Below, piece after piece: positions 41,278 through 50,355 of a stretch of 64,000 nucleotides of DNA. Source of the DNA: Pseudomonadales bacterium (lineage in GTDB: Bacteria > Pseudomonadota > Gammaproteobacteria > Pseudomonadales > Azotimanducaceae); contig JACKNX010000001.1 in assembly GCA_024234635.1 (NCBI GenBank), positions 1 through 64,000 of the forward strand. The letters run 5' to 3'. Every line of letters begins with the position of its first letter. Position 1 is the stretch's first letter. The notes beneath the pieces were generated by a model. That model worked only from the letters and a program-made list of their open reading frames with translations, searched no databases and had not been told where the DNA came from. Both the position numbers and the translations under genes were made by a program.

Positions 41278-42513
41278 TCAGAGACCTAGACACCCGGCAA
41301 GCCGGCCGTAAAACGTCTCGCGCACTCCCGGCGCACAGCCTTCGAGTTGCCGCTCACAGATGGCAACCGCCCGCGCGGTGCCCTCGACATGCGGATAGTC
41401 ACTGGAGAAACACAGCATTTCCGCGGGTACGCGATCGAGAACGGGACGCAGGGGTTCATTCACGACAAGCGGTGTCACCATGACCTGCCGACGCAGGTAT
41501 TCCGAGGGGGCGAGCGGAAGCCGGTACGCCGTACCGGCAAAATCCGGGCGAAACTCACCATCGGCCAGCAGCCCGGAACGTGAGCGTCCCACGGCGTTGT
41601 CGACCACGCCGAGCAGGTGGGGCAACCACGAGATACCCACCTCTTCCACAACAACCATGAGTTTCGGATGGCGTTCGAGGACACCGTCGAACACCAGTGC
41701 GCCGAGCATGAGCTGTGGCCCGAGTTGCGGCGCGATGGCCATGCTGAGCAGACTGTAGGTGGTGAGATCGCTGGCGCCATTGTTGGCCCAGCCGAACTGG
41801 ATGCGCTCGCGCGAAAAACCGACATGGGCAATCGCCGCCATACCGAGATCCTCGGCGGCTGACCAGATGGGTTCGAAATCCGGATGCGAGATCGAGCGTG
41901 CCAATGGGCTGCTGCCATCCTTGCCGAACCGGCCGACGCCGACCGGCGATTCGCTGATCGTGAAACCGCGACTACCGAGCGCACGCATGCGTGTCATCTC
42001 GGCCACCGCCGCGGGCACGTCATTGAAGTCGATCTGCGCCACCGGCATCAGGCGCCTGGTGTGTCCGTGCACGACGTCCATCGCCCAGCGGTTCCACGCC
42101 ATGCGGACTTGCGGAATGAGGTCGGCGCGGCGTGCGCGCGCGGCCTGTACCACCGTATTCACCAAGAACGAGGGATTCAGGAACTGCACGTCGATGCCTT
42201 CGGCGTCGCAGACCTTCAGACGCGCCTGCGCATCCCACACCGGATCGCCAACGGCCTGATCCTGTCGTGCGGGTTGGCGCTCGTCGGTCATCTCAAGGTG
42301 CCGCACGAAGCCCGGCAGAACCGTCGCCCACGTGGAGTCCGGCTGCTGTGCGGCCGGCAACTGCGACACTGCCGGGTTGTTGATCCCGAATACCGCATCG
42401 GCAATGTCGATGAACCGGGCTGGAGGACCCAGCAATGCCGCCAGCGCGGGGTCGGTCCGTTCGAGCCAATCGACTGGCTCGTGAAAGTGGGCATCGACAT
42501 CAACGATTCGCAT
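41278..42513 (-). CDS. Amidohydrolase 2 family metal-dependent hydrolase
   Basis: This 411-residue TIM-barrel protein of the amidohydrolase-related (ACMSD/decarboxylase-like) family has the N-terminal DVDAHFHEP metal motif, HVGFSRERIQFG in mid-protein and the late SSDYPHVEG aspartate. Members hydrolyse or decarboxylate aromatic and other ring compounds. Its partner across a 212-bp divergent gap is a luciferase-like flavin monooxygenase, and such pairs are common in catabolic regions of soil and marine bacteria. The substrate cannot be named. It is convergent with the CBS gene; the 116-bp spacer shows no clear terminator. Confidence 0.85.
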   Translation of the reverse strand: MRIVDVDAHFHEPVDWLERTDPALAALLGPPARFIDIADAVFGINNPAVSQLPAAQQPDSTWATVLPGFVRHLEMTDERQPARQDQAVGDPVWDAQARLKVCDAEGIDVQFLNPSFLVNTVVQAARARRADLIPQVRMAWNRWAMDVVHGHTRRLMPVAQIDFNDVPAAVAEMTRMRALGSRGFTISESPVGVGRFGKDGSSPLARSISHPDFEPIWSAAEDLGMAAIAHVGFSRERIQFGWANNGASDLTTYSLLSMAIAPQLGPQLMLGALVFDGVLERHPKLMVVVEEVGISWLPHLLGVVDNAVGRSRSGLLADGEFRPDFAGTAYRLPLAPSEYLRRQVMVTPLVVNEPLRPVLDRVPAEMLCFSSDYPHVEGTARAVAICERQLEGCAPGVRETFYGRLAGCLGL

Positions 42514-42725
42514 GGGAAACCCCTTGATGGACGGCAGCCGCCCGATTGTGTCGCGCCGCGGGATGCCAACGCAAACATCCGGCTGATCGCGCCTTTAATT
42601 GCCGATAGCTGCTCACGACCAGGCGCAGCCTCCTGATGCGGGGGCAGCGCGCACTTGGCGTCGCGATCCGCAAACCGACCGGCTATGCTCCGGCCATCAG
42701 GCACACACGCGGGAGCTCAAGGGTC

Positions 42726-43970
42726 ATGGCTTATCGCCCCAAACGCATGAAATTCGGCATCTTCATCGCGCCGTTCCACCGGGTCGGCGAGAACCCGACG
42801 CTGGCGCTGCGGCGCGACATGCAGCTCATCGAACGCCTGGACGATCTCGGCTACGACGAGGCGTGGATCGGCGAACACCACAGCTTCGGCCGCGAGATCA
42901 TTGCCGACCCCGTTGTCTTCATGGCGGCAGCGGCCGAACGCACCCGACGCATCAAACTCGGCACGGGCGTGCTGAGCCTGCCCTATCACCATCCGCTCAT
43001 GGTTGCCGACCGCATGGTGCAGCTCGATCACATGACCGAGGGGCGTGTGATGCTGGGCTGCGGGCCGGGCGCGCTGTCGTCGGACGCGCACATGATGGGA
43101 ATTCCGTCCACCGAACAGCGTCGCCGCATGGGCGAGTCGCTAGACGCCATCATGAAGCTTCTGCGCCGTGAGGAACTGGTGACGATGAAGACGGACTGGT
43201 TCGAGCTGCGCGACGCGCAGCTGCAGCTCGCCTCGTATTCAGACCCACATCTCCCGGTTTCCGTGGCTGCCTCATTCACGCCCGCCGGACCGATGGCAGC
43301 CGGTAAACATGGCGTTGGTCTGCTGTCCGTGGCCGGTGTGGACAACACCGGTTTCGAGCGTACCTGGGGCTGGGCCGAGGAAGCCGCGGCGGAGTCCGGT
43401 CGCACCATCTCCCGCGACCACTGGAAGGTGGTGGTGCCCATTCATGTGGCTGAGTCACGCAAGCAGGCGCTCGCCGAAATCGAGGAGGGCTACCGCATAC
43501 GCGCCTACACCGGCGATGCCGGCAACCCCGCGGCAGCTGGTCCCGGCCTCTTTGCCGGTGCGGGCACGCTGCAGGACCAGGCTGAACGCAGCACCGCACT
43601 GATCGGTTCACCCGACGACGTGGCGCAGTCGATCGAAATCATCATCGAACGCTCGGGCGGCATCGGCGGCATTCTCGCGCTGGCGCACGAATGGGCCGGC
43701 ACCGAAGCGACGTATCGCAGTTTCGAGTTGTTCGCCCGTCACGTTGCGCCCCGCTTTCAGGGACAGCTCGACCCCATCCTCAAGAGCCGCGACTGGGTGG
43801 AGGGCAACATGCGCGAAGTCTTCGGCGGCACGCTGCCCGCCCTGGCCAAAGCGTTCACGGACGCCGGGAAAGAATTACCCGCGTCCATCGTGCAGCAGCA
43901 GAAGGAGCGTGAGGAACGCCGCAAGGCTAGAGCGGCGGCGAACGCGGGAAAACAATCCGACGGGGCGTAG
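42726..43970 (+). CDS. Luciferase-like (LLM) flavin-dependent monooxygenase
   Basis: This 414-residue TIM-barrel flavoenzyme has MKFGIFIAPFHRVGENP and DEAWIGEHHSFGREI as clear luciferase-family text. GTGVLSLPYHHPLMVADRMV and LDHMTEGRVMLGCGPG follow. It would use reduced FMN from a separate reductase, which is not encoded nearby. The C-terminal tail (last 30 residues) is highly charged and probably disordered. The ATG at 42726 is the family start; a longer in-frame reading lacks family similarity. Divergent from the amidohydrolase, probably in the same catabolic route (inference). Confidence 0.88.
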   Translation: MAYRPKRMKFGIFIAPFHRVGENPTLALRRDMQLIERLDDLGYDEAWIGEHHSFGREIIADPVVFMAAAAERTRRIKLGTGVLSLPYHHPLMVADRMVQLDHMTEGRVMLGCGPGALSSDAHMMGIPSTEQRRRMGESLDAIMKLLRREELVTMKTDWFELRDAQLQLASYSDPHLPVSVAASFTPAGPMAAGKHGVGLLSVAGVDNTGFERTWGWAEEAAAESGRTISRDHWKVVVPIHVAESRKQALAEIEEGYRIRAYTGDAGNPAAAGPGLFAGAGTLQDQAERSTALIGSPDDVAQSIEIIIERSGGIGGILALAHEWAGTEATYRSFELFARHVAPRFQGQLDPILKSRDWVEGNMREVFGGTLPALAKAFTDAGKELPASIVQQQKEREERRKARAAANAGKQSDGA

Positions 43971-44041
43971 TCCAGTGAAGCCGCTGGCGTGCGACGGCTT
44001 TCCAGACTGCGTTTCCAGCAGCCGCTTTCGCCGACCGGCAC

Positions 44042-44065
44042 GGTAACGGGAATCAGCCCGTTACC
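44042..44065. repeat. Inverted repeat across the stop codon of a MAPEG gene
   Basis: GGTAACGGG (44042-44050) pairs with CCCGTTACC (44057-44065) around AATCAG. It lies in the convergent gap after the luciferase-like gene and includes the MAPEG stop codon (44053-44055). It could serve as a bidirectional 3'-end stem; there is no T-run. Confidence 0.4.
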
Positions 44066-44490
44066 GATAAGCCGCTGTACCACAGCAGCGTGCGCACAAG
44101 AAGGACGAACAGCACCAGGCTGCCAAGTGCAAACACGCTGAAGCGGAGCATGATGACATTCTTCGTCGCCTGCACCAGCGAATGCACGATGCGCAGCGCA
44201 ACATACAGCCAGGCGAGCAGCGGCGCCACGCCATCGTCCACACCGATGATCGCCGCGGACAGTGCCACCGCATAGAAGAGCGTGGGTTGTTCGTGCAGGT
44301 GGTTGTAGTTGTCCGCCACCCGGGAAACCTCGGGAGGGAGCTCCAGTTTTGCGCCGGTGCGCGAGATCTCGTTCACGTCGATGTTCGCGCGTCGCATGGC
44401 CGGAATGCGCGTGGCGTACATCCAGGCCCACATGACGAACGTCCAGCCCACGAGGACCAGTACGGGAAGTATGAGCGGTGACGTTTCCAT
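44053..44490 (-). CDS. Second MAPEG-family membrane protein
   Basis: This 145-residue four-helix membrane protein has the family segment NYNHLHEQPTLFYAVALSAA and the following AWLYVALRIVHSLVQATKN, close to the N-x-x-E-x-x-P and R-x-x-H-S patterns of MAPEG proteins of the YecN/MGST3-like branch. It differs clearly from the shorter MAPEG protein at 23429-23821, so the two are not recent duplicates. The ATG at 44490 follows GGAGAACATC. It is divergent from pgl. A glutathione-linked detoxification role is inferred from the family. Confidence 0.85.
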   Translation of the reverse strand: METSPLILPVLVLVGWTFVMWAWMYATRIPAMRRANIDVNEISRTGAKLELPPEVSRVADNYNHLHEQPTLFYAVALSAAIIGVDDGVAPLLAWLYVALRIVHSLVQATKNVIMLRFSVFALGSLVLFVLLVRTLLWYSGLSVTG

Positions 44491-44650
44491 GATGTTCTCC
44501 AGGCAAGTCAGGCGATGGTGAGCGGGATCGGGCCACACTTCAATTCCGCTGGGCCTGGCAGTTCCGCGGGCGCGCTGCGAACCGGGCGCGGCAAGGCGGG
44601 TTGCGGCTGCTATCGTCAGTGAGGACGCATCCGGACAGATCCAACCAGCA

Positions 44651-45286
44651 ATGAATCTGCAATCCTTCAATGACCGGCACGCCGCCTCCGTTGCGGTGGC
44701 CGATCGCATTGCCACGTTGTTGCGGGAAGCCCTGAATCGTCAACCTCGCGCGACCCTCGTGGTGAGTGGCGGCACATCGCCGGTGCAGTGTTTCACCGCG
44801 CTATCCGGTACCCGTCTGCCCTGGGAACGGGTGAATGTGACACTGACCGACGAGCGCCTGGTTCCTGCGGATCACGAAGCAAGCAATGAGCGTCTGGTGC
44901 GTTCCCACCTGCTCCTGAACGCCGCCTCGCGGGCGACGTTCGTACCGCTACGACCGGAATCGATCGCTCCCATAGTTTCCCCCTTCGCTTGCGCGCTGGT
45001 GGGCATGGGCGAGGATGGGCATTTTGCTTCACTGTTTCCGGATGCGCCCAACCTGGCGGACGCGCTGGACATCAGCAATCCGGCCCCGCTCATCACCATC
45101 CGCACCGCGGGCAGTCCCTACCCGCGTGTGAGCATGACGCTGGCACGGCTGCTGCGCAGCGACCGCATACTGCTGCTGGTCTTCGGCGCCGCAAAGCGCA
45201 GGTTGCTTGAAGCGTCGGCCGGTTATCCTGTCAACGCCCTGCTCGCGCAGGACACCACGCCCGTGGAGATTTTCTGGGCGCCCTGA
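44651..45286 (+). CDS. pgl: 6-phosphogluconolactonase
   Basis: Pgl hydrolyses 6-phosphogluconolactone to 6-phosphogluconate. The 211-residue protein has LVVSGGTSPVQCFTAL, VTLTDERLVPADHEASN and VGMGEDGHFASLFPD, the substrate phosphate and lactone sites of the DevB family. It heads a block with edd and eda 83 bp downstream, giving the lower Entner-Doudoroff route in order. Glucose-6-phosphate dehydrogenase is not in the window. Confidence 0.94.
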   Translation: MNLQSFNDRHAASVAVADRIATLLREALNRQPRATLVVSGGTSPVQCFTALSGTRLPWERVNVTLTDERLVPADHEASNERLVRSHLLLNAASRATFVPLRPESIAPIVSPFACALVGMGEDGHFASLFPDAPNLADALDISNPAPLITIRTAGSPYPRVSMTLARLLRSDRILLLVFGAAKRRLLEASAGYPVNALLAQDTTPVEIFWAP

Positions 45287-45369
45287 AGGCAGCACTTACG
45301 CGGTGAACTCCGCGCACCACGATTGGCCAGCCAGAGCTAGACTGACAGGGACACCCGCGTGAGGTTCCC

Positions 45370-47187
45370 ATGCCCCCGTCCATTCACCCTACCCTGCAAT
45401 TGGTCACCGACCGCATACGCGAGCGCAGCGCCGCCACCCGTCAACGCTACCTGGATGGCATCCGCGACCAGCACGCGGCGGGCTCCCATCGCGGGGCACT
45501 GTCCTGCGGCAATCTCGCCCATGGCATGGCGGCCTGCGATGCCGCGGGCAAGGAGCGTCTGACCGACGAACGCATTCCCAACATCGCCATTGTCTCCGCC
45601 TACAACGACATGCTGAGCGCACACCAGCCGTACGAGCGCTACCCGGACATCATCCGCGCCGCGGCGCGCGATGCCGGCGCCATGGCCCAGTTCGCCGGCG
45701 GCGTGCCAGCCATGTGCGACGGCGTTACCCAGGGGCGTGACGGCATGGATCTGTCACTGTTCAGCCGCGACGTGATTGCGATGGCCACAGCCATCGCGCT
45801 GTCGCACGACATGTTCGACGCCGTGCTGTGTCTCGGCGTGTGCGACAAGATTGTCCCCGGGCTTGTGATAGGCGCGCTCACCTTCGGGCACCTGCCGACC
45901 GTGTTCGTGCCCGCCGGCCCGATGCCGTCCGGCCTTCCCAACAAGGAAAAAGCCGCTGTTCGGGAAGCCTATGCCGCCGGCGAAGTGGGACGCGACGCCC
46001 TGATTGCCGCGGAATCCGCCTCCTACCATGCGCCCGGTACCTGCACCTTCTATGGCACCGCGAACAGCAACCAGATGCTGATGGAGTTCATGGGCCTGCA
46101 GCTTCCCGGCAGCTCGTTCGTACCGCCGGGAACGCCACTGCGCGAGGCCCTGACCGCGCACGCCACGCGACAGGCACTGGCGCTCACGCAACTGGCAGGC
46201 ACCTACACGCCCGTTGCGCAGATTGTCAGCGAGGCAACGATCGTGAACGCAATGGCAGGCCTCCTGGCCACCGGTGGCTCAACCAATCACACGTTGCACC
46301 TCGTAGCCATGGCCGCGGCGGCGGGAATCCGTATCGACTGGCACGACTTCGCGGAGCTTGCTCGTGTGGTGCCGACGCTGGCACAGGTTTATCCCAACGG
46401 CATGGCCGACGTGAACGCGTTCCACGAGGCCGGCGGGCTGGGATTCGTGATCCGCGAACTGCTGGATGCAGGTCTGCTAAATGACAACGTCCAGACCATC
46501 GTCGGCCCGGGGCTGCGCCGCTATACCGAGGCGCCGTCCCTCGGCGAGGGCGGGCTCGTGTGGCAACCTGTTACAGCGGCGTCGGGCGATCGCAGCGTGG
46601 TACGCGGCACGGCGGAGCCGTTCCAGACGGAAGGCGGGCTGGCTGTTGTGGAAGGCAATCTCGGCCGCGCCGTGGTGAAGGTGTCCGCCGTGAAGCCCGA
46701 ACAACGCAGCATCACGGCACCGGCGCGCGTATTCCAGTCACAGAAAGCCTTTACGGATGCCTTTGATGCCGGGCAACTGGATGGCGACCTGGTGGTCGTG
46801 GTGCCCTGGCAGGGGCCGGCCGCCAACGGCATGCCGGAACTGCATCAGCTTTCGCCCTACCTGGGCACGCTGCAGAATCGGGGCCACAAAGTGGCGCTGC
46901 TGACGGACGGACGCATGTCCGGCGCCTCCGGAAAAATCCTCGCGGCCATCCACGTGACGCCCGAAGCGGTGCGCGGCGGCCTGATCGGACGTCTGCGCGA
47001 CGGCGACATCGTGCACATCGATGCGGCCACCGGCAGGCTGGAAGGTCCCGCGGATCTCGCTACGCGCGCGTCGCCGGAAGTGGACCTTTCGGCCAATGGC
47101 AGGGGCATGGGCCGTGAACTTTTCGCGGCATTCCGTGATCGTGTCGGCGGCTCGGAATCCGGCGCATCCGTTTTCGCGGGATGGTGA
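45370..47187 (+). CDS. edd: Phosphogluconate dehydratase
   Basis: Edd converts 6-phosphogluconate to 2-keto-3-deoxy-6-phosphogluconate using a 4Fe-4S cluster. The 605-residue protein has the IlvD/Edd motifs AMCDGVTQGRDGMDLSLF, LGVCDKIVPG and GTCTFYGTANSNQM, carrying the three cluster cysteines, and TDGRMSGASGKI near the C-terminus. Length is normal. The start follows GTGAGGTTCCC. It is seven bases ahead of eda. Confidence 0.96.
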   Translation: MPPSIHPTLQLVTDRIRERSAATRQRYLDGIRDQHAAGSHRGALSCGNLAHGMAACDAAGKERLTDERIPNIAIVSAYNDMLSAHQPYERYPDIIRAAARDAGAMAQFAGGVPAMCDGVTQGRDGMDLSLFSRDVIAMATAIALSHDMFDAVLCLGVCDKIVPGLVIGALTFGHLPTVFVPAGPMPSGLPNKEKAAVREAYAAGEVGRDALIAAESASYHAPGTCTFYGTANSNQMLMEFMGLQLPGSSFVPPGTPLREALTAHATRQALALTQLAGTYTPVAQIVSEATIVNAMAGLLATGGSTNHTLHLVAMAAAAGIRIDWHDFAELARVVPTLAQVYPNGMADVNAFHEAGGLGFVIRELLDAGLLNDNVQTIVGPGLRRYTEAPSLGEGGLVWQPVTAASGDRSVVRGTAEPFQTEGGLAVVEGNLGRAVVKVSAVKPEQRSITAPARVFQSQKAFTDAFDAGQLDGDLVVVVPWQGPAANGMPELHQLSPYLGTLQNRGHKVALLTDGRMSGASGKILAAIHVTPEAVRGGLIGRLRDGDIVHIDAATGRLEGPADLATRASPEVDLSANGRGMGRELFAAFRDRVGGSESGASVFAGW

Positions 47188-47194
47188 CATAACC

Positions 47195-47824
47195 ATGGAC
47201 GCAACCGCGCTGCTCGGACACATCCACCTCATGCCGGTCGTGGCCATTCATGACGCGGCAAAAGCCGTACCGCTTGCCGAATGCCTGCTGGAAGCGGGAA
47301 TTGCCGCCATCGAGATCACGTTGCGTACGGAGGCGGCACTGGCTGCGATGGAACGCGTGGCCAGACACGTTCCGGGCATACTCGTTGGCGCGGGCAGCGT
47401 TCGCCGACCGGAGCAGTTCACCGAGATTGCCAACGCAGGCGCACGCTTCGCCATCAGTCCGGGCAGCACGGACACCCTTCTGGCCGCGGCGAACATGCCG
47501 TTCATTCCGGGCGCCGCCACTGCCTCGGAATGCATTCGACTGCTCGAGCACGGCTATCGCATGCAGAAGTTCTTTCCGGCGGAGTCACTGGGTGGGGTGA
47601 AAACCATTCGCGCATTGTCGGCGCCGCTGCCGGAGGTACGTTTCTGCCCGACTGGCGGCATTACCGAAGCGCTGGCACCCGACTATCTGGCGCTGGATTG
47701 CGTGGGGTGTATCGGCGGTTCCTGGTTCGTTTCCGAGGCACTCATCGACGCCGGCGATTTTGCGCAGATCAGTCAGCGGGCCGCCAGCGCGGCGGCACTG
47801 CGCCAGTTATCGCAAGGGAGCTGA
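47195..47824 (+). CDS. eda: 2-keto-3-deoxy-6-phosphogluconate aldolase
   Basis: Eda cleaves KDPG to pyruvate and glyceraldehyde-3-phosphate. The 209-residue TIM barrel has GIAAIEITLRTEAAL (catalytic glutamate), GAGSVRRPEQF and the Schiff-base lysine in MQKFFPAESLGG, followed by FCPTGGI. The ATG at 47195 gives the usual length; the longer open frame covers the end of edd. Seven bases separate it from edd, so both should be made from one message. Confidence 0.96.
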   Translation: MDATALLGHIHLMPVVAIHDAAKAVPLAECLLEAGIAAIEITLRTEAALAAMERVARHVPGILVGAGSVRRPEQFTEIANAGARFAISPGSTDTLLAAANMPFIPGAATASECIRLLEHGYRMQKFFPAESLGGVKTIRALSAPLPEVRFCPTGGITEALAPDYLALDCVGCIGGSWFVSEALIDAGDFAQISQRAASAAALRQLSQGS

Positions 47825-47903
47825 CAGGGACGGCCCCGCAGACCCTGCGTCAGGGCCTCCAGCGAAGGCCCCCAGGGGCAGACGCGGTCGCTACAATGCG
47901 CGC

Positions 47904-48377
47904 TCAGTAAACCCCACCCAGCTTGGAATGATCCCAGCTGACCACCTTGCGCGGGGTAAAGCGCAGGAGCACCCGCTTCTTCGCCGTGGGCGCCACCCCC
48001 GCAAGGATCTTCTGCGCCTGCTCCGGCGTCACGTCCCGGCCCTTGGTGTTGATCTTCAACAGCGTGTCGCAAACCGCGTCGAAGTCCTCCACGATCTCAG
48101 TGTCGGCGTAGATCACCAGCCCTTTCAGCTCGGCGTACTCCTCACCGCTTTCCACCAGCAGCGTCGCCCTCGGGTCACGCTGGTAGTTCAGCACTTTCTG
48201 TGACTTGCTGAACGTCGTGCAGCAGATGCGCCCCTGCTCGTCGGCGTAGAACCACATTGGCATGGGGTGCGGAAAGCCGCCCACGCCGTTGGAGACCAGG
48301 ATGATGGTCTTCTGACTTACCAGGTATTCACGAATCTCCTGGTCGTTGAGCTGAATGATCTCGCGTCGCGATGGCAT
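47904..48377 (-). CDS. Pyridoxamine 5'-phosphate oxidase-fold protein
   Basis: This 157-residue split-barrel protein has features of flavin/F420- or heme-binding PNPOx-like families: HPMPMWFYADEQGRICCTTF, SKSQKVLNYQRDPRATLLV and EYAELKGLVIYAD. It is not the vitamin B6 enzyme PdxH (too short and lacking its C-terminal block). Cofactor and substrate are unknown. The ATG at 48377 has AAAAGGGGGCG upstream. It is divergent from tesB with only 44 bp between start codons, so the promoters must overlap. Confidence 0.8.
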   Translation of the reverse strand: MPSRREIIQLNDQEIREYLVSQKTIILVSNGVGGFPHPMPMWFYADEQGRICCTTFSKSQKVLNYQRDPRATLLVESGEEYAELKGLVIYADTEIVEDFDAVCDTLLKINTKGRDVTPEQAQKILAGVAPTAKKRVLLRFTPRKVVSWDHSKLGGVY

Positions 48378-48421
48378 AATGCGCCCCCTTTTCATGTCAG
48401 CGACGCAGGATATCACGCGCC

Positions 48422-49300
48422 ATGTCACGGCCGGTTCAGCAGTTGATCGATCTCCTCGACCTCGAAGAGATCGAGAAGAACCACTATCGCGCCACCAGTC
48501 CCAGTGAGGGCTGGCAGCGGGTCTATGGCGGTCAGGTACTGGGTCAGGCGCTGGTGGCCGCGTCGCGCACGGTAGACCTGGACCGGCACGCCCACAGCCT
48601 GCACGGCTATTTCATGCGTCCGGGCGACATGACGGTGCCCATCCTCTACAAGGTAGACCGTATTCGTGACGGCAAGAGCTTCACGACCCGCCGCGTCGTC
48701 GCCATCCAGCATGGCCGGGCCATTTTTTCCATGGCCATCAGCTTCCAGGTGGCGGAAGACGGCCTGTCGCACCAGTTCGACATGCCCGACGCACCGCCTC
48801 CCGACGCGGTGCGCGATGAACGTGCGCTGCGCGCGGAACAGGCCGCAAAATATCCGGACCTGTTCGCCGGTCATCCCAATGTGGAGCGTCCGATCGAATT
48901 CCGTCCCATCGATCCGCTGGACATGGTGCACCCGGAAAAACGCCCGCCCCGGCAGATGGCCTGGATGAAAAGTCGCGACCGGCTGCCGGACGATCCCCGC
49001 CTGCACCAGTGCGTGCTGGCGTATCTGTCCGACTGGTCGCTGCTGGACACGGCCACGCTGCCCCATGGCATCAGCTACCTGCAGTCCAACGTGCAGATGG
49101 CGAGCCTCGATCATGCCATGTGGTTCCATCGCCCGTTCCGGGCGGACGAGTGGCTGCTTTACGTCCAGGACAGCCCCAGCGCCAGCGGCGCCCGGGGCTT
49201 CAACCGGGGCCTGATCTACAGTCAGGATGGCACCCTGGTGGCGTCCGCCACCCAGGAGGGCCTGATGCGCCTGTATCAGCCGACGACGGCCCGGAACTGA
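48422..49300 (+). CDS. tesB: Acyl-CoA thioesterase II
   Basis: TesB releases fatty acids from medium- to long-chain acyl-CoA. The 292-residue double-hotdog protein shows VYGGQVLGQALVAA and LHGYFMRPGD in the first module. SLDHAMWFHRPFRADEWLLY (catalytic Asp) and SPSASGARGFNRG lie in the second, with QEGLMR near the end. Length equals the family norm. It is monocistronic, divergent from the PNPOx-fold gene. Confidence 0.95.
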   Translation: MSRPVQQLIDLLDLEEIEKNHYRATSPSEGWQRVYGGQVLGQALVAASRTVDLDRHAHSLHGYFMRPGDMTVPILYKVDRIRDGKSFTTRRVVAIQHGRAIFSMAISFQVAEDGLSHQFDMPDAPPPDAVRDERALRAEQAAKYPDLFAGHPNVERPIEFRPIDPLDMVHPEKRPPRQMAWMKSRDRLPDDPRLHQCVLAYLSDWSLLDTATLPHGISYLQSNVQMASLDHAMWFHRPFRADEWLLYVQDSPSASGARGFNRGLIYSQDGTLVASATQEGLMRLYQPTTARN

Positions 49301-49406
49301 GCCCCGCGTCCATCGCGCTGGCGCGGGAGCGCCGCATACGGGGATAATGCGCGGTTTGCGCCGGACCGGGTCCGGCAACTGAATCTTGACCTGAGGGGAG
49401 GCCTGC

Positions 49407-50354
49407 GTGCCGGATATCGAAAAAATCACCGCCTCGGTGGACGCCATCAAAGCGGCGTGCGAGGAATACCGCTACATCTGCAGCGACCAGATCGCCACCG
49501 CCATCTACCTGGCGTACCACCTGCGCAAACCCATCCTCATCGAAGGTCCGCCCGGTGTTGGCAAGACCGAACTGGCCAAGACCGTGGCGGAACTGTTCGC
49601 GCTGCCGCTGATCCGCCTGCAGTGTTACGAAGGCCTGGACGAAGCCAAGGCCATCTACGAATGGAAATATGGCAAGCAGCTGCTGTATACGCAGGTGCTC
49701 AAGGAAACGCTGGATGAAGTACTGCAGGGAGCACGTGGCTTCGCGGAGTCCGTTAAACGGCTGCATGAATTCGGCGATATCTTCTTCTCCGAGGAATTCC
49801 TCGAGCCACGGCCGCTGCTGAAAGCACTGAAAGAAGAAGACGGCTGCGTGCTGCTCATCGACGAGGTTGACAAGAGCGACCACGAGTTTGAATCCCTGCT
49901 GCTGGAAATCCTGTCCGACTTCCAGATTTCCATACCGGAGATCGGCACCGTCAAGGCCAGCCGCGAACCGCCCATGGTGTTCCTCACCTCCAACAACACG
50001 CGCGAGATCAGCGACGCGCTCAAGCGACGTTGCCTGCACCTCTACATTCCATTTCCCGACCTGGAACTGGAGCAGAAGATCATTCATGCGCGGGTGCCGG
50101 AAATACCCCCGGAACTGCGCCGCCAGCTGGTGGCCTTCATCCAGGAACTGCGCGAGCTGGACCTGAAAAAGGTGCCGGCGATCTCCGAGACCATCGACTG
50201 GGCACGCACCCTGCTGCTGCTGCACAGCGAGACACTGGACCCGGATCTGGTACGCGACACGCTGAACGTCATTCTCAAGTTCCAGGAGGACATCGTGAAC
50301 GTGCAGGGCGAAATCACCGCCATCACCGCCAAGGTGAAGTCGGCAAGTCGGTAG
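49407..50354 (+). CDS. MoxR-family AAA+ ATPase
   Basis: This 315-residue AAA+ chaperone-like ATPase has Walker A GPPGVGKT (47-54), Walker B CVLLIDEVDKSD, and sensor region FLTSNNTREISDALKRRC. MoxR ATPases act with VWA-domain proteins to insert cofactors or mature enzyme complexes, for example CoxD/CoxE in carbon monoxide dehydrogenase maturation. The VWA partner follows two bases after the stop. It begins at a GTG behind GAGGGGAGGCCTGC. The client enzyme is not encoded here. Confidence 0.93.
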   Translation: MPDIEKITASVDAIKAACEEYRYICSDQIATAIYLAYHLRKPILIEGPPGVGKTELAKTVAELFALPLIRLQCYEGLDEAKAIYEWKYGKQLLYTQVLKETLDEVLQGARGFAESVKRLHEFGDIFFSEEFLEPRPLLKALKEEDGCVLLIDEVDKSDHEFESLLLEILSDFQISIPEIGTVKASREPPMVFLTSNNTREISDALKRRCLHLYIPFPDLELEQKIIHARVPEIPPELRRQLVAFIQELRELDLKKVPAISETIDWARTLLLLHSETLDPDLVRDTLNVILKFQEDIVNVQGEITAITAKVKSASR

Positions 50355-50355
50355 C

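Noticed and set aside
47825..47903. Terminator between eda and the PNPOx-fold gene
   Set aside because: Only short imperfect GC dyads and no T-run on either strand.
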